From positions 8,253,622 to 8,317,621 of the forward strand of contig NC_059537.1 in the NCBI RefSeq assembly GCF_905220415.1: DNA of 64,000 bases, given 5' to 3'. The position numbers were made by a program, and so were the translations under genes. This stretch comes from Colias croceus. Lineage: Eukaryota > Arthropoda > Insecta > Lepidoptera > Pieridae. This document shows, piece after piece, positions 10,653 through 22,697 of the stretch. The notes under the pieces are model-generated. The model ran no database searches and was not told the DNA's origin. It was given only the letters and a program-made list of their open reading frames with translations. Every line of letters starts with the position of its first letter. The first letter of the stretch is position 1.

Positions 10653-12135
10653 TAAATAAAATAAAATAAAATAAAATAAAATAAAAAGCCTTTATTGTTG
10701 ATCTTAATTTAAATTACAAAACTTTTCTAAGTATGCCTCAGAACTAATTACTCCTAAATATTTACTAACTAATTATACTTTATAAACTATATTTATTTTT
10801 AAGTGATTTTAGTTCGGCAAACGGTAGTTATTCCTCTACTTGTCTTCCGACAAAGGCCTCCTCTAAAGATCGCCATTCTGTTCTGTCCCTAGCCTTTCGA
10901 GTCCACGTTGGACCTGCTATTTTCCGAATACCATCTTCCCACCTTGTAATTTGTCTTCCTCTGTTCCTTTTGCAGTCTATCGGGTACCATTCTGTTATTT
11001 GTCTAGTCCATTTTTCCTTCTTCTCTCTTATCATATGGCCTGTCCATTTCCACTTTAGTTGTTTGTATGTTATATATGCATTTTTGAATTTAGTTTTACT
11101 TTTAATATCTTTTAGTTTTTCTCGATCTTTTCTCTTAACCCCTATTGTACTTCGCTCAATTCCATTTTGACAAACTTTTATTTTGTTAGCCAGTTGTTCT
11201 GTCAATGCCCAAGTTTGGCACCCGTATAGCAAACATGGTAAAATACACATATTAAATACCTTTCTTTTTTCTTTCATTGGCATGTCTTTGTTCTTCATAA
11301 CTTCGCTTAGTGACCAGTATCTTTTCCAGGTGTTAGCTATTCTTCTTTCTATTTCCTTTTTCATGCAGTCTTCGGTAGATATAAGTTGTCCTAAGTAAAC
11401 ATACTCATGTACATATTCTATTCCCACTCCGTCTAATGTTATGGTATCATTTTGTGTAGAATTTGACATAATTTTAGTTTTCATTAAATTCATCGTAAGG
11501 CCTGCCTTTGCACTTTCGTCAGCTAATTGTTGCAGCATTGATTGTAATGTCTTTGGGCTTTCCGAGAAAATAATTATGTCATCTGCAAAACGTAAGTGGC
11601 TCAGGTATTCGCCGTTAATATTTAATCCTAGATTCTTCCAATCCAATTTCCTAAATATTGTTTCTAAGACTGCTGAGAATAATTTAGGAGAGATAGGGTC
11701 TCCTTGGCGTACGCCTCTTCTAATGGGAAATTCTTGGCCAATAGTTTCAAGCTTAACTTGCGCTGTGCTCTTGGTGTATACGTTTTGTAGAATTCGTAAG
11801 TATTTTGGTTGTACGCCCTGCGTTTTTAGTGCCATCCATATAAACTCGTGTTCTAACGTGTCAAATGCTTTATTAAAATCAACAAACCCTAGATAGTAAG
11901 TCTTGTTATATTCTTTATATCTAAGAGTGTGAATGTGGTCTATAGTGGAAAAATTTCGACGAAAACCAGCCTGCTCTTTCGGCTGATTTTCTTCAAGGGT
12001 GTTTGTAATTCTTGATAATATGATTTTTGAAAATACCTTATAAATATTCGACATTAAGCTAATGGGCCTGTAATTTGATATATCTCCTTTATCACCCTTT
12101 TTGTGTAGTAGTATAATGGTTGATTTTGTCCAATC
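10653..12135 (-). mobile_element. 5'-truncated RTE-clade non-LTR retrotransposon
   Basis: Flanked by identical 14-bp target duplications GACTACAAGTTAAA (10639-10652 and 12136-12149). The 3' end, at the low-coordinate side, carries a (TAAAA)n-type tail at 10653-10686, as expected for target-primed reverse transcription. The coding part is open without interruption, so the copy is probably young. Confidence 0.88.
10828..12135 (-). CDS. Reverse transcriptase fragment (RTE clade), 435 codons
   Basis: The frame is open from the exact truncation point at 12135 (DWTKSTIILLHKKGDKGDIS) to the stop at 10828. Visible RT motifs include NYRPISL, GFVDFNKAFD, RRGVRQGDPISPKLF and the catalytic FADDI box. 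The C-terminal stretch with W..R.A.DR.EWR.LEEAFV is typical of RTE/BovB-type elements. The endonuclease and N-terminal RT parts are missing through 5' truncation. The first ATG (12054) is internal, not a true start. Confidence 0.88.
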   Translation of the reverse strand, partial: DWTKSTIILLHKKGDKGDISNYRPISLMSNIYKVFSKIILSRITNTLEENQPKEQAGFRRNFSTIDHIHTLRYKEYNKTYYLGFVDFNKAFDTLEHEFIWMALKTQGVQPKYLRILQNVYTKSTAQVKLETIGQEFPIRRGVRQGDPISPKLFSAVLETIFRKLDWKNLGLNINGEYLSHLRFADDIIIFSESPKTLQSMLQQLADESAKAGLTMNLMKTKIMSNSTQNDTITLDGVGIEYVHEYVYLGQLISTEDCMKKEIERRIANTWKRYWSLSEVMKNKDMPMKEKRKVFNMCILPCLLYGCQTWALTEQLANKIKVCQNGIERSTIGVKRKDREKLKDIKSKTKFKNAYITYKQLKWKWTGHMIREKKEKWTRQITEWYPIDCKRNRGRQITRWEDGIRKIAGPTWTRKARDRTEWRSLEEAFVGRQVEE

Positions 12136-12211
12136 GACTACAAGTTAAAAAGAGACTATTTTTTTAATTTCTATAGATATGGCAGTATGAGTTTTAAATT
12201 ATGTTGACATA

Positions 12212-13803
12212 CACTCACCGGCACGGAATCTTGGCCACTTACAAATTTGCCGATAAAAAAAGTTTGAAGTGTTTTTCACGATTTTTTTGTATGCAGATAT
12301 GTTAACATATTATTTGTTTAATTTTATGGTAAGAATTCATTAAGTTTAAGAATATTCTTTTACCACTTTTTAAGAGTTACTCGAAATTTGTGATTTGTGC
12401 GGTTAAGCCGAAGTTACGAATTGTTCGTTTTAAACTTTTTTCGATATCGTTTATGCCGTTTTAAGATATTGTTATTGTTGTACTGTAGTCAATGATCATA
12501 ACAAACAATAAAAAATGCCGTTAACATCTGAACAACCTGCTCAGGCCATCACAATGTTAGACCAATGACTGCCGCAACATAAAGTACCTAATGTACAGTA
12601 CATACCACGTTCAGCGATGCACTGTGCATGGAGAAGATACCAGGAGACTGGCAGCTACACGTGCAGACCAGAAAATGAAGGCGTGAGGTGCACATCAGCT
12701 CGAGAAGACCCGTTTACTGTTCAAGAGATACTCAGAAATGGCTTTCTGACAGTTTTGGAGATACGCCAACGGCTCTAAAACACCAGGATAATAAATGTGA
12801 GTGAGCAATCGGTGAGAAGACTAATGAAGAAAGTTAATTTGAAGGTTTGCAGACCAGCACGCCATCCAGAACTCCTCAGACATCACAGAGAAGCACGTCT
12901 TTTTTTTGCACGAGAACATGAAAACTGGACCCACGGCCAGTGCGCTCGTGATGTGTTCACAGATGACTGCTAAGGCACTTTACGAGCTTCTGATAGCCAA
13001 GAGTCAGTATAGAGGAGACGAGAGGAGAGGTTTTCACCCATCACCACACTCAAACTGCGATTTTTCATAGAGGGTCAATAATGGTATGGAGAGGTATAAG
13101 TTCCGATGCTCGCACGGAGTTAGTTATCGTAGATAATGGCTTAAATTTGATCAGGTACATTGAGGAAATTCTCCAGGAACATGTTCAGCCCTATTACAGG
13201 TTTATCACTGAAGAAAATTTGCTACTAATACACTGTAACGCACGTCCGCGTGTCGTACGACGCGTATAAGAGTACCTTCAAGAGGTTATTATTGAAAAAT
13301 TGGAGTGTCCAGCTCGTAGCCCGGATCTTAATCCAATAGAACACATCTGGGACATGCTTAAAAGAAACATTAAGTTCGATTCTAACCCAGCACCAATGTT
13401 AGATGAGCTTAGAAATACAGCTGGGGCCGTTTGGTACACTATAGCTCAAGTTGGCATCAAAAATGTCTTCTAGAGTATGCTAGACTGGATGCAAACAGTG
13501 TTTAAAGCAAGAGAAGGAAACACCCTATATTAAAAGGTTCAATTTTTTTTATGGAAACGTTCTTTCTAATTTTTGTGCATTTTTTAAGAAATCATTTAAA
13601 TTTCACAGGAAAAGCGTAAATTCTTCGTTTAATTCATATCTACGCGGTAGTACTTCTTATAAACTTCCAATTATTACTAAAAGTTAGTAAAAACATTAAA
13701 GTAACTAGTTTTGATTAATTTTTTATTGAATTTTGTATTAGAAAATAAATAGTGTTATTTTACGCAAAAATTTGCAGTGGCCAAGATTCCGTGCCGGTGA
13801 GTG
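12212..13803 (+). mobile_element. Tc1-like transposon (1592 bp)
   Basis: 28-bp inverted ends (CACTCACCGGCACGGAATCT then TGGCCACT) at 12212 and 13803, flanked by the TA target duplication (12210-12211 and 13804-13805). Length and TIR size fit Tc1 elements. The insertion lies just beside the RTE copy. Confidence 0.9.
12515..13533 (+). pseudogene. Degenerate Tc1 transposase
   Basis: Starts MPLTSEQPAQAITMLDQ then a stop, with several more stops and shifts downstream. Recognisable parts: helix-turn-helix-like N-terminus, a FTDD start of the DDE domain, MVWRGIS near 13081, HCNARPR where the family normally has a DNARPH-type catalytic Asp (here lost), and SPDLNPIEHIWDMLKRNIK with the glutamate. The stops and the lost Asp mean it is inactive. 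Confidence 0.85.
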
Positions 13804-13805
13804 TA

Positions 13806-14225
13806 TTTTCTATCAAAATGATAGCTACAAATAGTACCTATTAGGAGTCCAGTCTGTTTAAAGATCGCATCTATTTTTTACGCAATCTAGAAGAGCACGA
13901 AAATATAAAAAAAGGAAACCTTAAAAAAATCTTGTTTAAATTTATGTGCATAATTACGTAAATATTAGGGAAGAAAAAGACAGATATTATAATTATTGTA
14001 TTTTTATCGATACGTGGCGTCTCCACTTTGTCAAGCACTAAGCCTGTCAAACTATTTTCTTTTTCTTCCTAAAACAAAAAGGTAGAGGTTCTCGTATAAT
14101 AATAATTTTAATTTATTTTTGCATATTTTGTGTTTTTTAATTTAATTTAATTTATCGTTTTAAAAATAATTTAGTAGTTATACCTACATACAAGTATTGT
14201 AAATTCTGGTTTAAAATAATTATCT
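13806..14225. other. Intergenic, no gene seen
   Basis: AT-rich, no open frame or repeat end recognised. Confidence 0.4.
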
Positions 14226-14560
14226 ATACATATAATAAAATCGTAGGAAAGTCAAAACTGTACATTGAATATTTTTTTAAAAGAATACCTGGGCCGTGAT
14301 CTATAATCGATATAGAAGCCAAAAACATAGTTTTTAGAATTTTTGTCTGTTTGTCTGTTTGTCTGTTTGTCTGTATGTTTGTCCGAGCTAATCTCGAAAA
14401 GTACTGCATAGATTGACTTCAAATTTTGCATGAATATTACTAACAGGTCGGGTGAGGCTATAGGCTACATATTATCAAGCTATCATCTACGGGGGAGGAG
14501 CTGTGAACCTTTATTTTTCTTACGTATTCCGTGTATTACGACAGCGTACAATCTAAAGAC
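14226..14560 (+). mobile_element. Helitron-like fragment with TCTG/TTTG microsatellite
   Basis: Starts TCTATACATATAATAAAATC, a Helitron-type 5' end. It has a (GTTTGTCT)n run at 14341-14380 and the usual GAGCTAATCTCGAAAAGTAC block. The 3' hairpin is not clear, so it is probably truncated. Confidence 0.45.
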
Positions 14561-14830
14561 TCATGTTTAAATGTTGGTTTCGAGTAAGCCATGCTATTAT
14601 CTAGCTTTACAAAATAAAAACTATGTCATTTACGTAATTTGGGCAGAGAAACAGTTTAATGAATTTAGTAGTATAAAAGACAAATTAGAAACAGCGCCAT
14701 CTATTAAATGTTATAAAAATCAAATCAATTTACACGTTAACTATTGGAAATTAATAATCAAATGACGTATATATAAATGTTGTTTGACAATATCTAGATT
14801 GACACTATAAAAATTATGCCATTTGAGTAA

Positions 14831-16889
14831 TAGACTACAAGCCCGCATAGGAAAAAAATATGGGTCAAATGAACCACCAGGGGACATATCTAGAACGATA
14901 GAAGACCATAAAATAATAAGATTCATCACTATGCCGTCACTTGTAAGCTGTCCAACTGAGTGCAGATGAGAATTGAAAAGTACAGGTAGACTCGGTAAAT
15001 TTTGGTCATTTGACCATGTACGGCATTCTTAACCATCGATAGATCCATTAAAAATAATAAGAAACCGCTCAGTGCCGTACAAAAATGGTGGTCCACAAAG
15101 TCGGAATTTTTATTTAATTTCCGAGAGTTACCGGGGGTAAATTTGGTCATTTGACCATGTACGGCATCTGTGTCATACTATGCCTATACTGCTTTTAATC
15201 CATTATTCCGCAACGCCGTACAAAAATCATGGGGACAAGGGGAAAAAATCGAGAGTTGTAATCCCCTCTCTTTCCCCACTCCAGGGGGTCATTTGACACA
15301 ACACGAAATAAATTTATTTTTAAAGTATTTTATGCATAGATAATATTTTTTCATGTGCCGTACATTTTCGTTGGTTCAAAGGGGAAAAATCTGAAAAAGA
15401 AAAAAATCCATATAACGAAATGTTTGCTTTATATTTTGATAATAAAATATAAATATACATTAATATTAAGAAGCTCGAGGTGGTTAATTATCACCTTGGA
15501 AAGTCGGAGTCAGGTGGAATGGACTCCGTTAAATTGATGAACTAATAAAGAAGCTATATGAACGAAAAGATGTGAATTATATGCAATCAGCCCATGAATA
15601 CAGGTAAAGTCACAAGCAAATGCTAGTAATATATACATATTCAAAATGTACAAGTAAAGCGCTTTCAAATGATACCAAACACGGCATATTTATCTTAACT
15701 TTATTTTTTTACTCTGTATGTTTTGTCCGCTAGAGGGCGCCACATTAGATTTTGTGAAACCCCATATAGCCTTTAGCTAGCTGGTCGCTGGTTATCCAGT
15801 GAACAATTCAGACGCTTCTAATGATATGTCATTTGTCGAATTCTGATAAGTAGTTTAGAAGTTACGAGGGAATAGATGAACATACATACATGACCTGTCA
15901 AAATCATAACCCTCCTTTTGCTTTGCCGTAGTTGGGTAAAAATATGTTAATGCCGTACTGTATCAAATGGCCATAAAGCACCCTTAAAATTGTAGCTTTC
16001 GTCGCTTTCATCAGCCTAAAAGAAGTGGTCTGCACAAAAATGTACGGCATCGTTTTTTCCTAATTTATCTATGTTAATACTATTTAAAACAACGAATAAA
16101 GTGTAGAAAACTATTATATTTCATTAATCTACGATGTTTAAACTTTTACAAAATTTCTGTTTTTGCATTTCTCTATAACTTTTTTTAGAACGGTTTCTTT
16201 TGAACGGCAATACTATACAACAATTATTGAATTTTACAATATCATGTTAAAAAAAAAGTTCCCGTACAGGGTCAAATGACCTTACAGCTCTTTATATCAA
16301 GAATTCGATGAAATTAAGATGATTATTGGTATACATTTAAAAGAACAATTATTTTTTGACGGCATTGCTTTTAATAGTACTTTTGAGTGCTAGATAATGT
16401 TTTGGAACCGAAGCCGTACTTAGTCAAATGACCCCCTGGAGTGGGGAAAGAGAGGGGATTGCAACTCTCGATTTTTTCCCCTTGTCCCCATGATTTTTGT
16501 ACGGCGTTGCGGAATAATGGATTAAAAGCAGTATAGGCATAGTATGACACAGATGCCGTACATGGTCAAATGACCAAATTTACCCCCGGTAACTCTCGGA
16601 AATTAAATAAAAATTCCGACTTTGTGGACCACCATTTTTGTACGGCACTGAGCGGTTTCTTATTATTTTTAATGGATCTATCGATGGTTAAGAATGCCGT
16701 ACATGGTCAAATGACCAAAATTTACCGAGTCTACCTGTACTTTTCAATTCTCATCTGCACTCAGTTGGACAGCTTACAAGTGACGGCATAGTGATGAATC
16801 TTTTTATTTTATGGTCTTCTATCGTTCTAGATATGTCCCCTGGTGGTTCATTTGACCCATATTTTTTTCCTATGCGGGCTTGTAGTCTA
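14831..16889. mobile_element. 2-kb long-inverted-repeat (foldback) DNA element
   Basis: Arms of about 465 bp (14831-15296 and 16425-16889) are near-perfect reverse complements, ending TAGACTACAAGCCCGCATAGG. TAA (14828-14830 and 16890-16892) flanks it. The related sequence near 14630 has TAATTTGGGCAGAGAAA where the flanks join as TAACTTGGGAAGAGAAA, so the empty site can be inferred. A 3-bp TAA duplication would fit PIF/Harbinger, but no transposase is present. The arms and centre carry about ten GCCGTAC motifs, often beside GGTCAAATGACC. The 73-codon frame in each arm (MTKFTPGNSRKLN) is repeat sequence, not a gene. Confidence 0.75.
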
Positions 16890-17217
16890 TAACTTGGGAA
16901 GAGAAACATAGCTTAAAGAATGTAAGTTGTATAATGTTAATTTTGTAACAGCGCCATCTATGAGATTTCGTAAAAATCAAATCAATTTACATGTTAACAC
17001 TACTGAACACAATGTTAAAAATTAATAATTTAAATATAATTATGAAAATAATAAACTACATTTTTTTTAAAGTGAGGGTACTTATATGTTTATTATTTTA
17101 AGTAAAAATAGACACCATTATCTACAGTTAATCTAATGATTGTGTTCCAAAGAGTATAATAATATATTGTTGTGTTCATTAGTTACAATTTTTAAAATCT
17201 TCGTGTTTTATAAATTT

Positions 17218-17412
17218 ACTAGCTTACCGCCCGCGGCTTCGTCCGCTTTGTCTAAAACCTAATAAATTATGTACTAAAACCTTCCTCTTGAATCAGTCTA
17301 TCTATTAAAAAAAACCGCATCAAAATCTGTTGCGAAGTTTTAAAGATTTAAGCATACAAAGGGACATAGGGACATAGGGACACAGAAAGCGACTTTTTTA
17401 TACTATGTAGTG
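17218..17412 (-). mobile_element. Helitron-like element
   Basis: Plus-strand left edge ACTAGCTTACCGCCCGCGGC is the complement of a CTAGT end. The body matches 21132-21295 and 54440-54650 (GTTTTAAAGATTTAAGCATA). Confidence 0.6.
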
Positions 17413-18780
17413 ATATTTATAAAGCGATTGAATGCCATAAAACCAAAAATATCAAATGCAATCTTCGTGTTTTGTGAATTTTCACCATCATGCGTTCCCA
17501 CAAAAGGTAAGTTGTTACTTACAGGTATTTATTGAAATGAAATGAAATGAATGATTCTTTTATTATTTTGAGGTGCATTGGGAACAGAAGTTTTTGATAA
17601 ATTTTTATTTGTAAGTAGCTTTTTTTATAGATTTACAGTTAACTTCTGATTTTTTTATTCAATGCTAATAAAATTATATCGCCTTTGGAAGACGATTTCT
17701 GCTGATATTTTTACTACACCACTTGAAAATTGATGATTTGATGATAAAGACAGTAGCAGCGAGGATTAAGTGGAAATTAGTAATCATCCGCTTCGTCAAT
17801 TTTTGACTGAAGTTAATGTCCAACGTCCAATGGTTCAATCATTGGAAGTATCTCGGGAAATTTTAGAGGATATTTTTCAGGAAGGAGGGGCAGCCAACCA
17901 CATATCAAACTACTACGTTTTAGTACCGAAAAAAATGTTATTGCCAAATGAAACGTAAATTTTGCACTCACAACTTTACAAGTAATGTTTTTATTTTGAC
18001 TTTGCGGTTATCTGATTATAATATTTATCGTTATGGCTATCGACGTACCGACCGTACTGGGATCAGAGTAGGTACATGATATACAGTTCATCATCCAGGA
18101 TTGCTTAGAGCATTTTCACACTGAAAAAGATATTTTCTTTGAATCGTAGTTGCTTCATTTATTTATTTTTAATCATTTTACATAATATGTTTTATATTTT
18201 ATAAATATATCATTTTCATTATTTAAGTAGATAAAATAAATTATGTAACGGTTTTATAAGAAAACACATTATATTTGTTAGGCGACCGCGACGGTGATTT
18301 CTTCCAGGCAAAAGAAATCATCTTCAGGATGGAATCATCCTGGATCATCTTCAGAATCATCTTATGAATCATCTTCAGAATCATCTTCTGAATCATCTTC
18401 AGGATGGATTATGGAATCATCATCATGGATCCAGATGGGGGTCAAGTGACGCGGGCCACGTACCACAAACATGCTTAGTTTGTGGTATCGAGCGCGAAAG
18501 ATAGTCATCGTGTTTTTAGTAAAGTTACTATGTAAACTAACGTAATTTAATACTTAGGTACATATTCTATAATGGTGTGCTCAAACTGTTAATCTACATT
18601 TAATTTAGATTATTATTTGATACTAAGTAATGTAGAATTTAAACCACATTCATGTTTTCTTCAGATTTTAAGATTTTCTTATCAGAGTGTTCAATTTTAA
18701 TGTAGTTAAATTTTATAAGAGACAATAATTAAGAAAATTTTAAAATAAAGTGTCACGTATTTTTTTTAAACAACGAATGA
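17413..18780. other. Mostly non-coding; minisatellite at 18299-18430
   Basis: A GTG-started frame 17770-17958 (LRQFLTEVNVQRPMVQSLEV) may be a decayed exon or transposase fragment and is not assigned. 17411-17455 matches the sequence beside the tRNA-like cassettes at 33580-33620 (TTGAATGCCATAAAA). 18299-18430 holds a TCATCTTCAGAA-type tandem repeat. Confidence 0.35.
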
Positions 18781-18784
18781 CGAA

Positions 18785-18825
18785 AAACGACCTAATCGCG
18801 GACGAAGTCGCGGGCAACAGCTAGT
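18785..18825 (+). mobile_element. Helitron-like 3' end
   Basis: ATCGCGGACGAAGTCGCGGG followed by CAACAGCTAGT. The 5' limit could not be set. Confidence 0.4.
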
Positions 18826-18829
18826 TGAA

Positions 18830-19850
18830 TATATGTATAATACAAATATCAAGCATTATAAATAATTTAGGTACATTAATGATTAAATAGCCTTCGGCGT
18901 CCATAACAAAACTAGATTTCGAAATATAGCACTGATAAAAACGTATTTACTTTTACAAGCTGTATTAATTCGGATTGTTTCTTCTTGTAAATTCATATTT
19001 AGGCTACACCATTTTTGTATTTTAACGGGTTTTAATCTCCAAATTACCACAAAATCAACTGTGAAAAAAAGCAAACAGAAATATACAGGCCGAATTGATC
19101 TTCTCCTTTATTTTTCAAGTCGGTTAAATATGAAAAAGTAACAGCCCTATAGCTATACGTCATAATTTCATGGGGGGGGGGACACGTTGACACGTTAGAA
19201 CACGAGTTTCCTAACAGCTGTATGTATATATCTGTCAACTGTGTTTGATGTAAATGCAATAGAATAGAAACAGGAAAGCTAATGCGTGCACGAAAAGTAA
19301 ATAGGCAGAGATGAAATTTCAGTATAAAAGAAGTTTATTTTTGAAGACAAATATAATTAAACACCTAGACTGAAGTTAAAATAAAATTTAAATGACTCAA
19401 AAGAAAACAAAAAAAAAAAAAGTAAAAAAAGTGTTAACGTTAATTGGCAAGAAGTCAACACTACTAGAAGCTGGCAAGAAACATGATGATTACCTTGTAG
19501 GTAAAATCTGATTGCCTATACTCCATTGACAAGATCCTTGCTTTTAAACAACTGATGATAATTAATTATTCTAATTTTTATCCGTCTCTATAAATTTGTA
19601 AACATACATCGTTGTATTACTATTCGTTATTCTCGCGGGAATCTATCCGTTGAAAGATTGTGATCCATAACTACTGCTTCCAAATTAACAAATTTTTTAA
19701 GTTTGGGAAAAGAAAGTTCTATATATAATTCATAATTCCGATATATTCTTATTTTACTAATGCGTTAAATTGCAAGCAACTGTTATGGTCTATGGAGTTA
19801 TGGGCCACTTAGATTATAATTTAACAATTTCACAACCTTACAGCGACATC
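18830..19850. other. Intergenic, no gene seen
   Basis: AT-rich, with a poly(G) run near 19170 and an A-run near 19411. Nothing else. Confidence 0.35.
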
Positions 19851-20190
19851 CATAGCCTCAAGCGCGGATCCAGGGGGGGGGGGGTCACGGGGTCATGACC
19901 CCCCCCTGGGCTAGGTCCAAGACCTAAGTGGACCACTAATTTAATTTTTTAAATTTACAAATTGTAGTGTAAGTGTAATGGTAAAGTTGTAGGTAATTAA
20001 TTTTTTTACTACAATTTTTGCTGTTACACTTTTCACACAAAACCTCAATATCGAAATATCCCAGTTCGTGGATAAGACATAAAATAGCAATTTTTTTTAA
20101 TTAACAATAGAAAATTACGACAAAAATCGGCCAAGTGCGAGTCGGACTCGCGCACCGAGGGCTCCGAGCAAACCTATTTGACATGGTTAG

Positions 20191-20637
20191 TGGAGTGGGG
20201 AAAGAGAGGGGATTACAACTCTCGATTTTTTCCCCTTGTCCCCATGATTTTTGTACGGCGTTGCGGAATAATGGATTAAAAGCAGTATAGGCATAGTATG
20301 ACACAGATGCCGTACATGGTCAAATGACCAAATTTACCCCCGGTAACTCTCGGAAATTAAATAAAAATTCCGACTTTGTGGACCACCATTTTTGTACGGC
20401 ACTGAGCGGTTTCTTATTATTTTTAATGGATCTATCGATGGTTAAGAATGCCGTACAAAAATATATGACCAAAATTTACCGAGTCTACCTGTACTTTTCA
20501 ATTCTCATCTGCACTCAGTTGGACAGCTTACAAGTGACGGCATAGTGATGAATCTTATTATTTTATGCTCTTCTATCGTTCTAGATATGTCCCCTGGTGG
20601 TTCATTTGACCCATATTTTTTTCCTATGCGGGCTTGT
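20191..20637 (+). repeat. Solo right arm of the foldback element
   Basis: It matches 16434-16889 almost base for base, from TGGAGTGGGG to TAGTCTA, but has no opposite arm. One GGTCA copy is changed near 20457-20468. Confidence 0.8.
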
Positions 20638-21131
20638 AGTCTATGTGGCTCTATTTGCTTTTTCTTCAGATTGCGTTGACATAGAATTTGAATTAAATAA
20701 AAGATTTAAGTTATTATAGACCTGAGTTCTGATGTGAATATCAATTTAATACATGTTCATGCGTAAAGGGATTGTAATTTTAAAAATATTTAAAAAATAT
20801 ATTTTTATTTAATTTAATTAAATAATTAGGGTTTTTGCAGTTATTCCTACATCTGTGCTATAAGACGATACTTTTTACTCAATTTCAAGACTCTGTGTTT
20901 ACGGGACAGGGTGCTCCCTGCAGGTTGATTCCCTTGCTAAAGTCGTAATCCTACGGTCTACGGTCCCGTGATGCTGTGAAAAATTCAAACGTTTAAGCCA
21001 ACGCAATCAAAAGATGCAGCTGTAAATGCTGAAATTTTTCGCAAAATTGGATACTCCCTAGGAAATCAAAACCTACAGGGTAGTTCCAGAGTACACAGAC
21101 TCATGAAATGTAGTACAATCTTATAACGCAG

Positions 21132-21295
21132 ACTAGCTTACCGCCCGCGGCTTCGCCCGCTTTGTCTAAAACCTTATATACTATTCCTCTTGAATCACTC
21201 TATCTTTAAAAAAAACCGCATAAAAATTCGTTGCGTAGTTTTAAAGATTTAATCATACAAAATGACATAGGCACAGAGAATATACTACGATATTA
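21132..21295 (-). mobile_element. Helitron-like element
   Basis: Left edge ACTAGCTTACCGCCCGCGGC; the body resembles the copy at 17218-17412. Confidence 0.55.
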
Positions 21296-21828
21296 AAAAA
21301 AATTTAAACTTACAACCCTGCTCATGAACGCTTACATGTATGAAATTGATATTCATGCCAAAAACTCAAGTCTATGATACCTTTAAGCTATAATAAAATC
21401 AAACTTATATGTCTACGAATCAGAAAATACAGCCGTAAATGCCGAGAAATTTCGCAAATTTTGACATTCGCAAGGGAATCAAAACTAGGTACTTTCGTAA
21501 ACTCAGAGTCTTGAAATTCGGTACAAAGCAACATCTTATACTTAGTACAGATACAGGAATAATTGCAAAAAATATTTTTTTTTAATTACATCATATAAAG
21601 AAATATAATATTATCTTGAACAATTTTCAAGTTTGTCTGCCTGTCAAGACCCTTTTTCTCAGGAACGCGTGGAGGTGTCAATCTGAAATTTATACCGAAT
21701 ACTCAAATCTACGGTTCCTTGAAGCTGTGAAAAAATCAAACTTATAGCCAACGCAATCAAAAGATACAGTCGTTTATGCTGAAAATTATCGCAAAATTTC
21801 GACATTATCGCAAGGGAATCAAAACCTA

Positions 21829-21969
21829 CACGGTGGAGTGACTACATCCGCAGGGTTGCTGGCCACAATTGGCGGTAAAGGGCCGTCGATCGGGCTCAGT
21901 GGCGTGCATTGGAAGAGGCCTTTGTCCAGCAGTGGACGAACAAAGGCTGTTAATGTTGATGATGATGAT
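21829..21969 (+). mobile_element. Short 5'-truncated RTE 3' end
   Basis: It encodes the remnant of the RTE C-terminus (W.DYIRRVAGHNW and WR.LEEAFVQQW) and ends in a (GAT)n tail. The flanks repeat GAATCAAAACCTA (21816-21828 and 21970-21982), a 13-bp target duplication. Confidence 0.75.
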
Positions 21970-22381
21970 GAATCAAAACCTATATTGTACACCTCACAGA
22001 GTCTTGAAATTTGGTTAAAAGCAGTGTCAGCACAGAATATGGAGGAAAAATTGCTAAAACATACATTTCATGCTTATCAAATTTCTCAAGTGTCGCCAGG
22101 AATAAAAACCTACAGGGTACTTCCCGTGAACACAGAATCTTGATATTTTGTAGAAAGTTACGTCCACAGAACAGTAAAAACACTGTTCTGTCTTATAGCA
22201 CAGATAAAAGAAAAATTGCAAAAAGCATGAATTTAAAATTAAAAATGTTTGTACGGAACTCTTGGTTCGCGAATCCGACTCGCACTTGACCGTTTATCAT
22301 ACTACATATCACCACGTACTATTGACCACGACTATGTGACCCCCCCCTGGCACTAAAGCTGGATCCGCCCTTGCATAGCCT

Positions 22382-22697
22382 TAATTAAAAATCATGATAT
22401 TTATAATTTTACTTATTTACTCTATAAATTATAGAATTTAGGATTCTTATAACCGTAAGAGCCCAAAAAGCCTCGTATATGGAATCAATTTTCTAGCCTT
22501 GTCGATTTCTACATGGATAAGCTTTTATCTTTAATTTTATCTGCAAAGACAGCTTTATTCTAGAACTGAAATTGAACCGATTTTCACCATCGTAAATTCC
22601 TCATTTTATTCACCGGTACATCTCCATTGCGAGATTTAGATTTTTAGATTTATGCCTTTATGAGTAATCTTCCTATACAAGTGTATGAATATTACAT
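22382..22697. other. Intergenic, no gene seen
   Basis: No coding or repeat structure recognised. Confidence 0.35.

Larger units (their letters stand above)
20128..22292. mobile_element. TIR element with CGGCCAAGTGCGAGTCGGAC ends, nested in the hAT
   Basis: Ends of about 40 bp: CGGCCAAGTGCGAGTCGGAC at 20128 and an inverted diverged copy finishing CGCACTTGACCG at 22292. I recognise these ends as very common in Lepidoptera but cannot name the family. The interior holds three diverged ~300-bp repeat blocks (near 20970, 21390 and 21720), each with an AATCAAAACCTAC-type string, plus a Helitron, a foldback arm and an RTE fragment. Confidence 0.55.
19859..22373. mobile_element. hAT-type transposon carrying nested elements (2515 bp)
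   Basis: Ends CAAGCGCGGATCCAGGGGGG (19859) and the inverted CTGGATCCGCCCTTG (ending 22373) are flanked by the 8-bp duplication CATAGCCT (19851-19858 and 22374-22381). No hAT transposase is present. The interior is occupied by another TIR element (20128-22292). Confidence 0.85.

Noticed and set aside
10970..11896. Plus-strand frames opposite the RTE reverse transcriptase
   Set aside because: They are shadows of the minus-strand coding frame, with low-complexity translations.
14929..16791. Identical 73-codon frames at 14929-15150, 16570-16791 and (nearly) 20324-20545
   Set aside because: They are the same stretch of the foldback-element arm in each copy; there is no codon bias and no known domain.
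21838..22143. 101-codon frame starting MTTSAGLLATIGG
   Set aside because: It is an out-of-phase reading of an RTE 3' fragment plus transposon interior.
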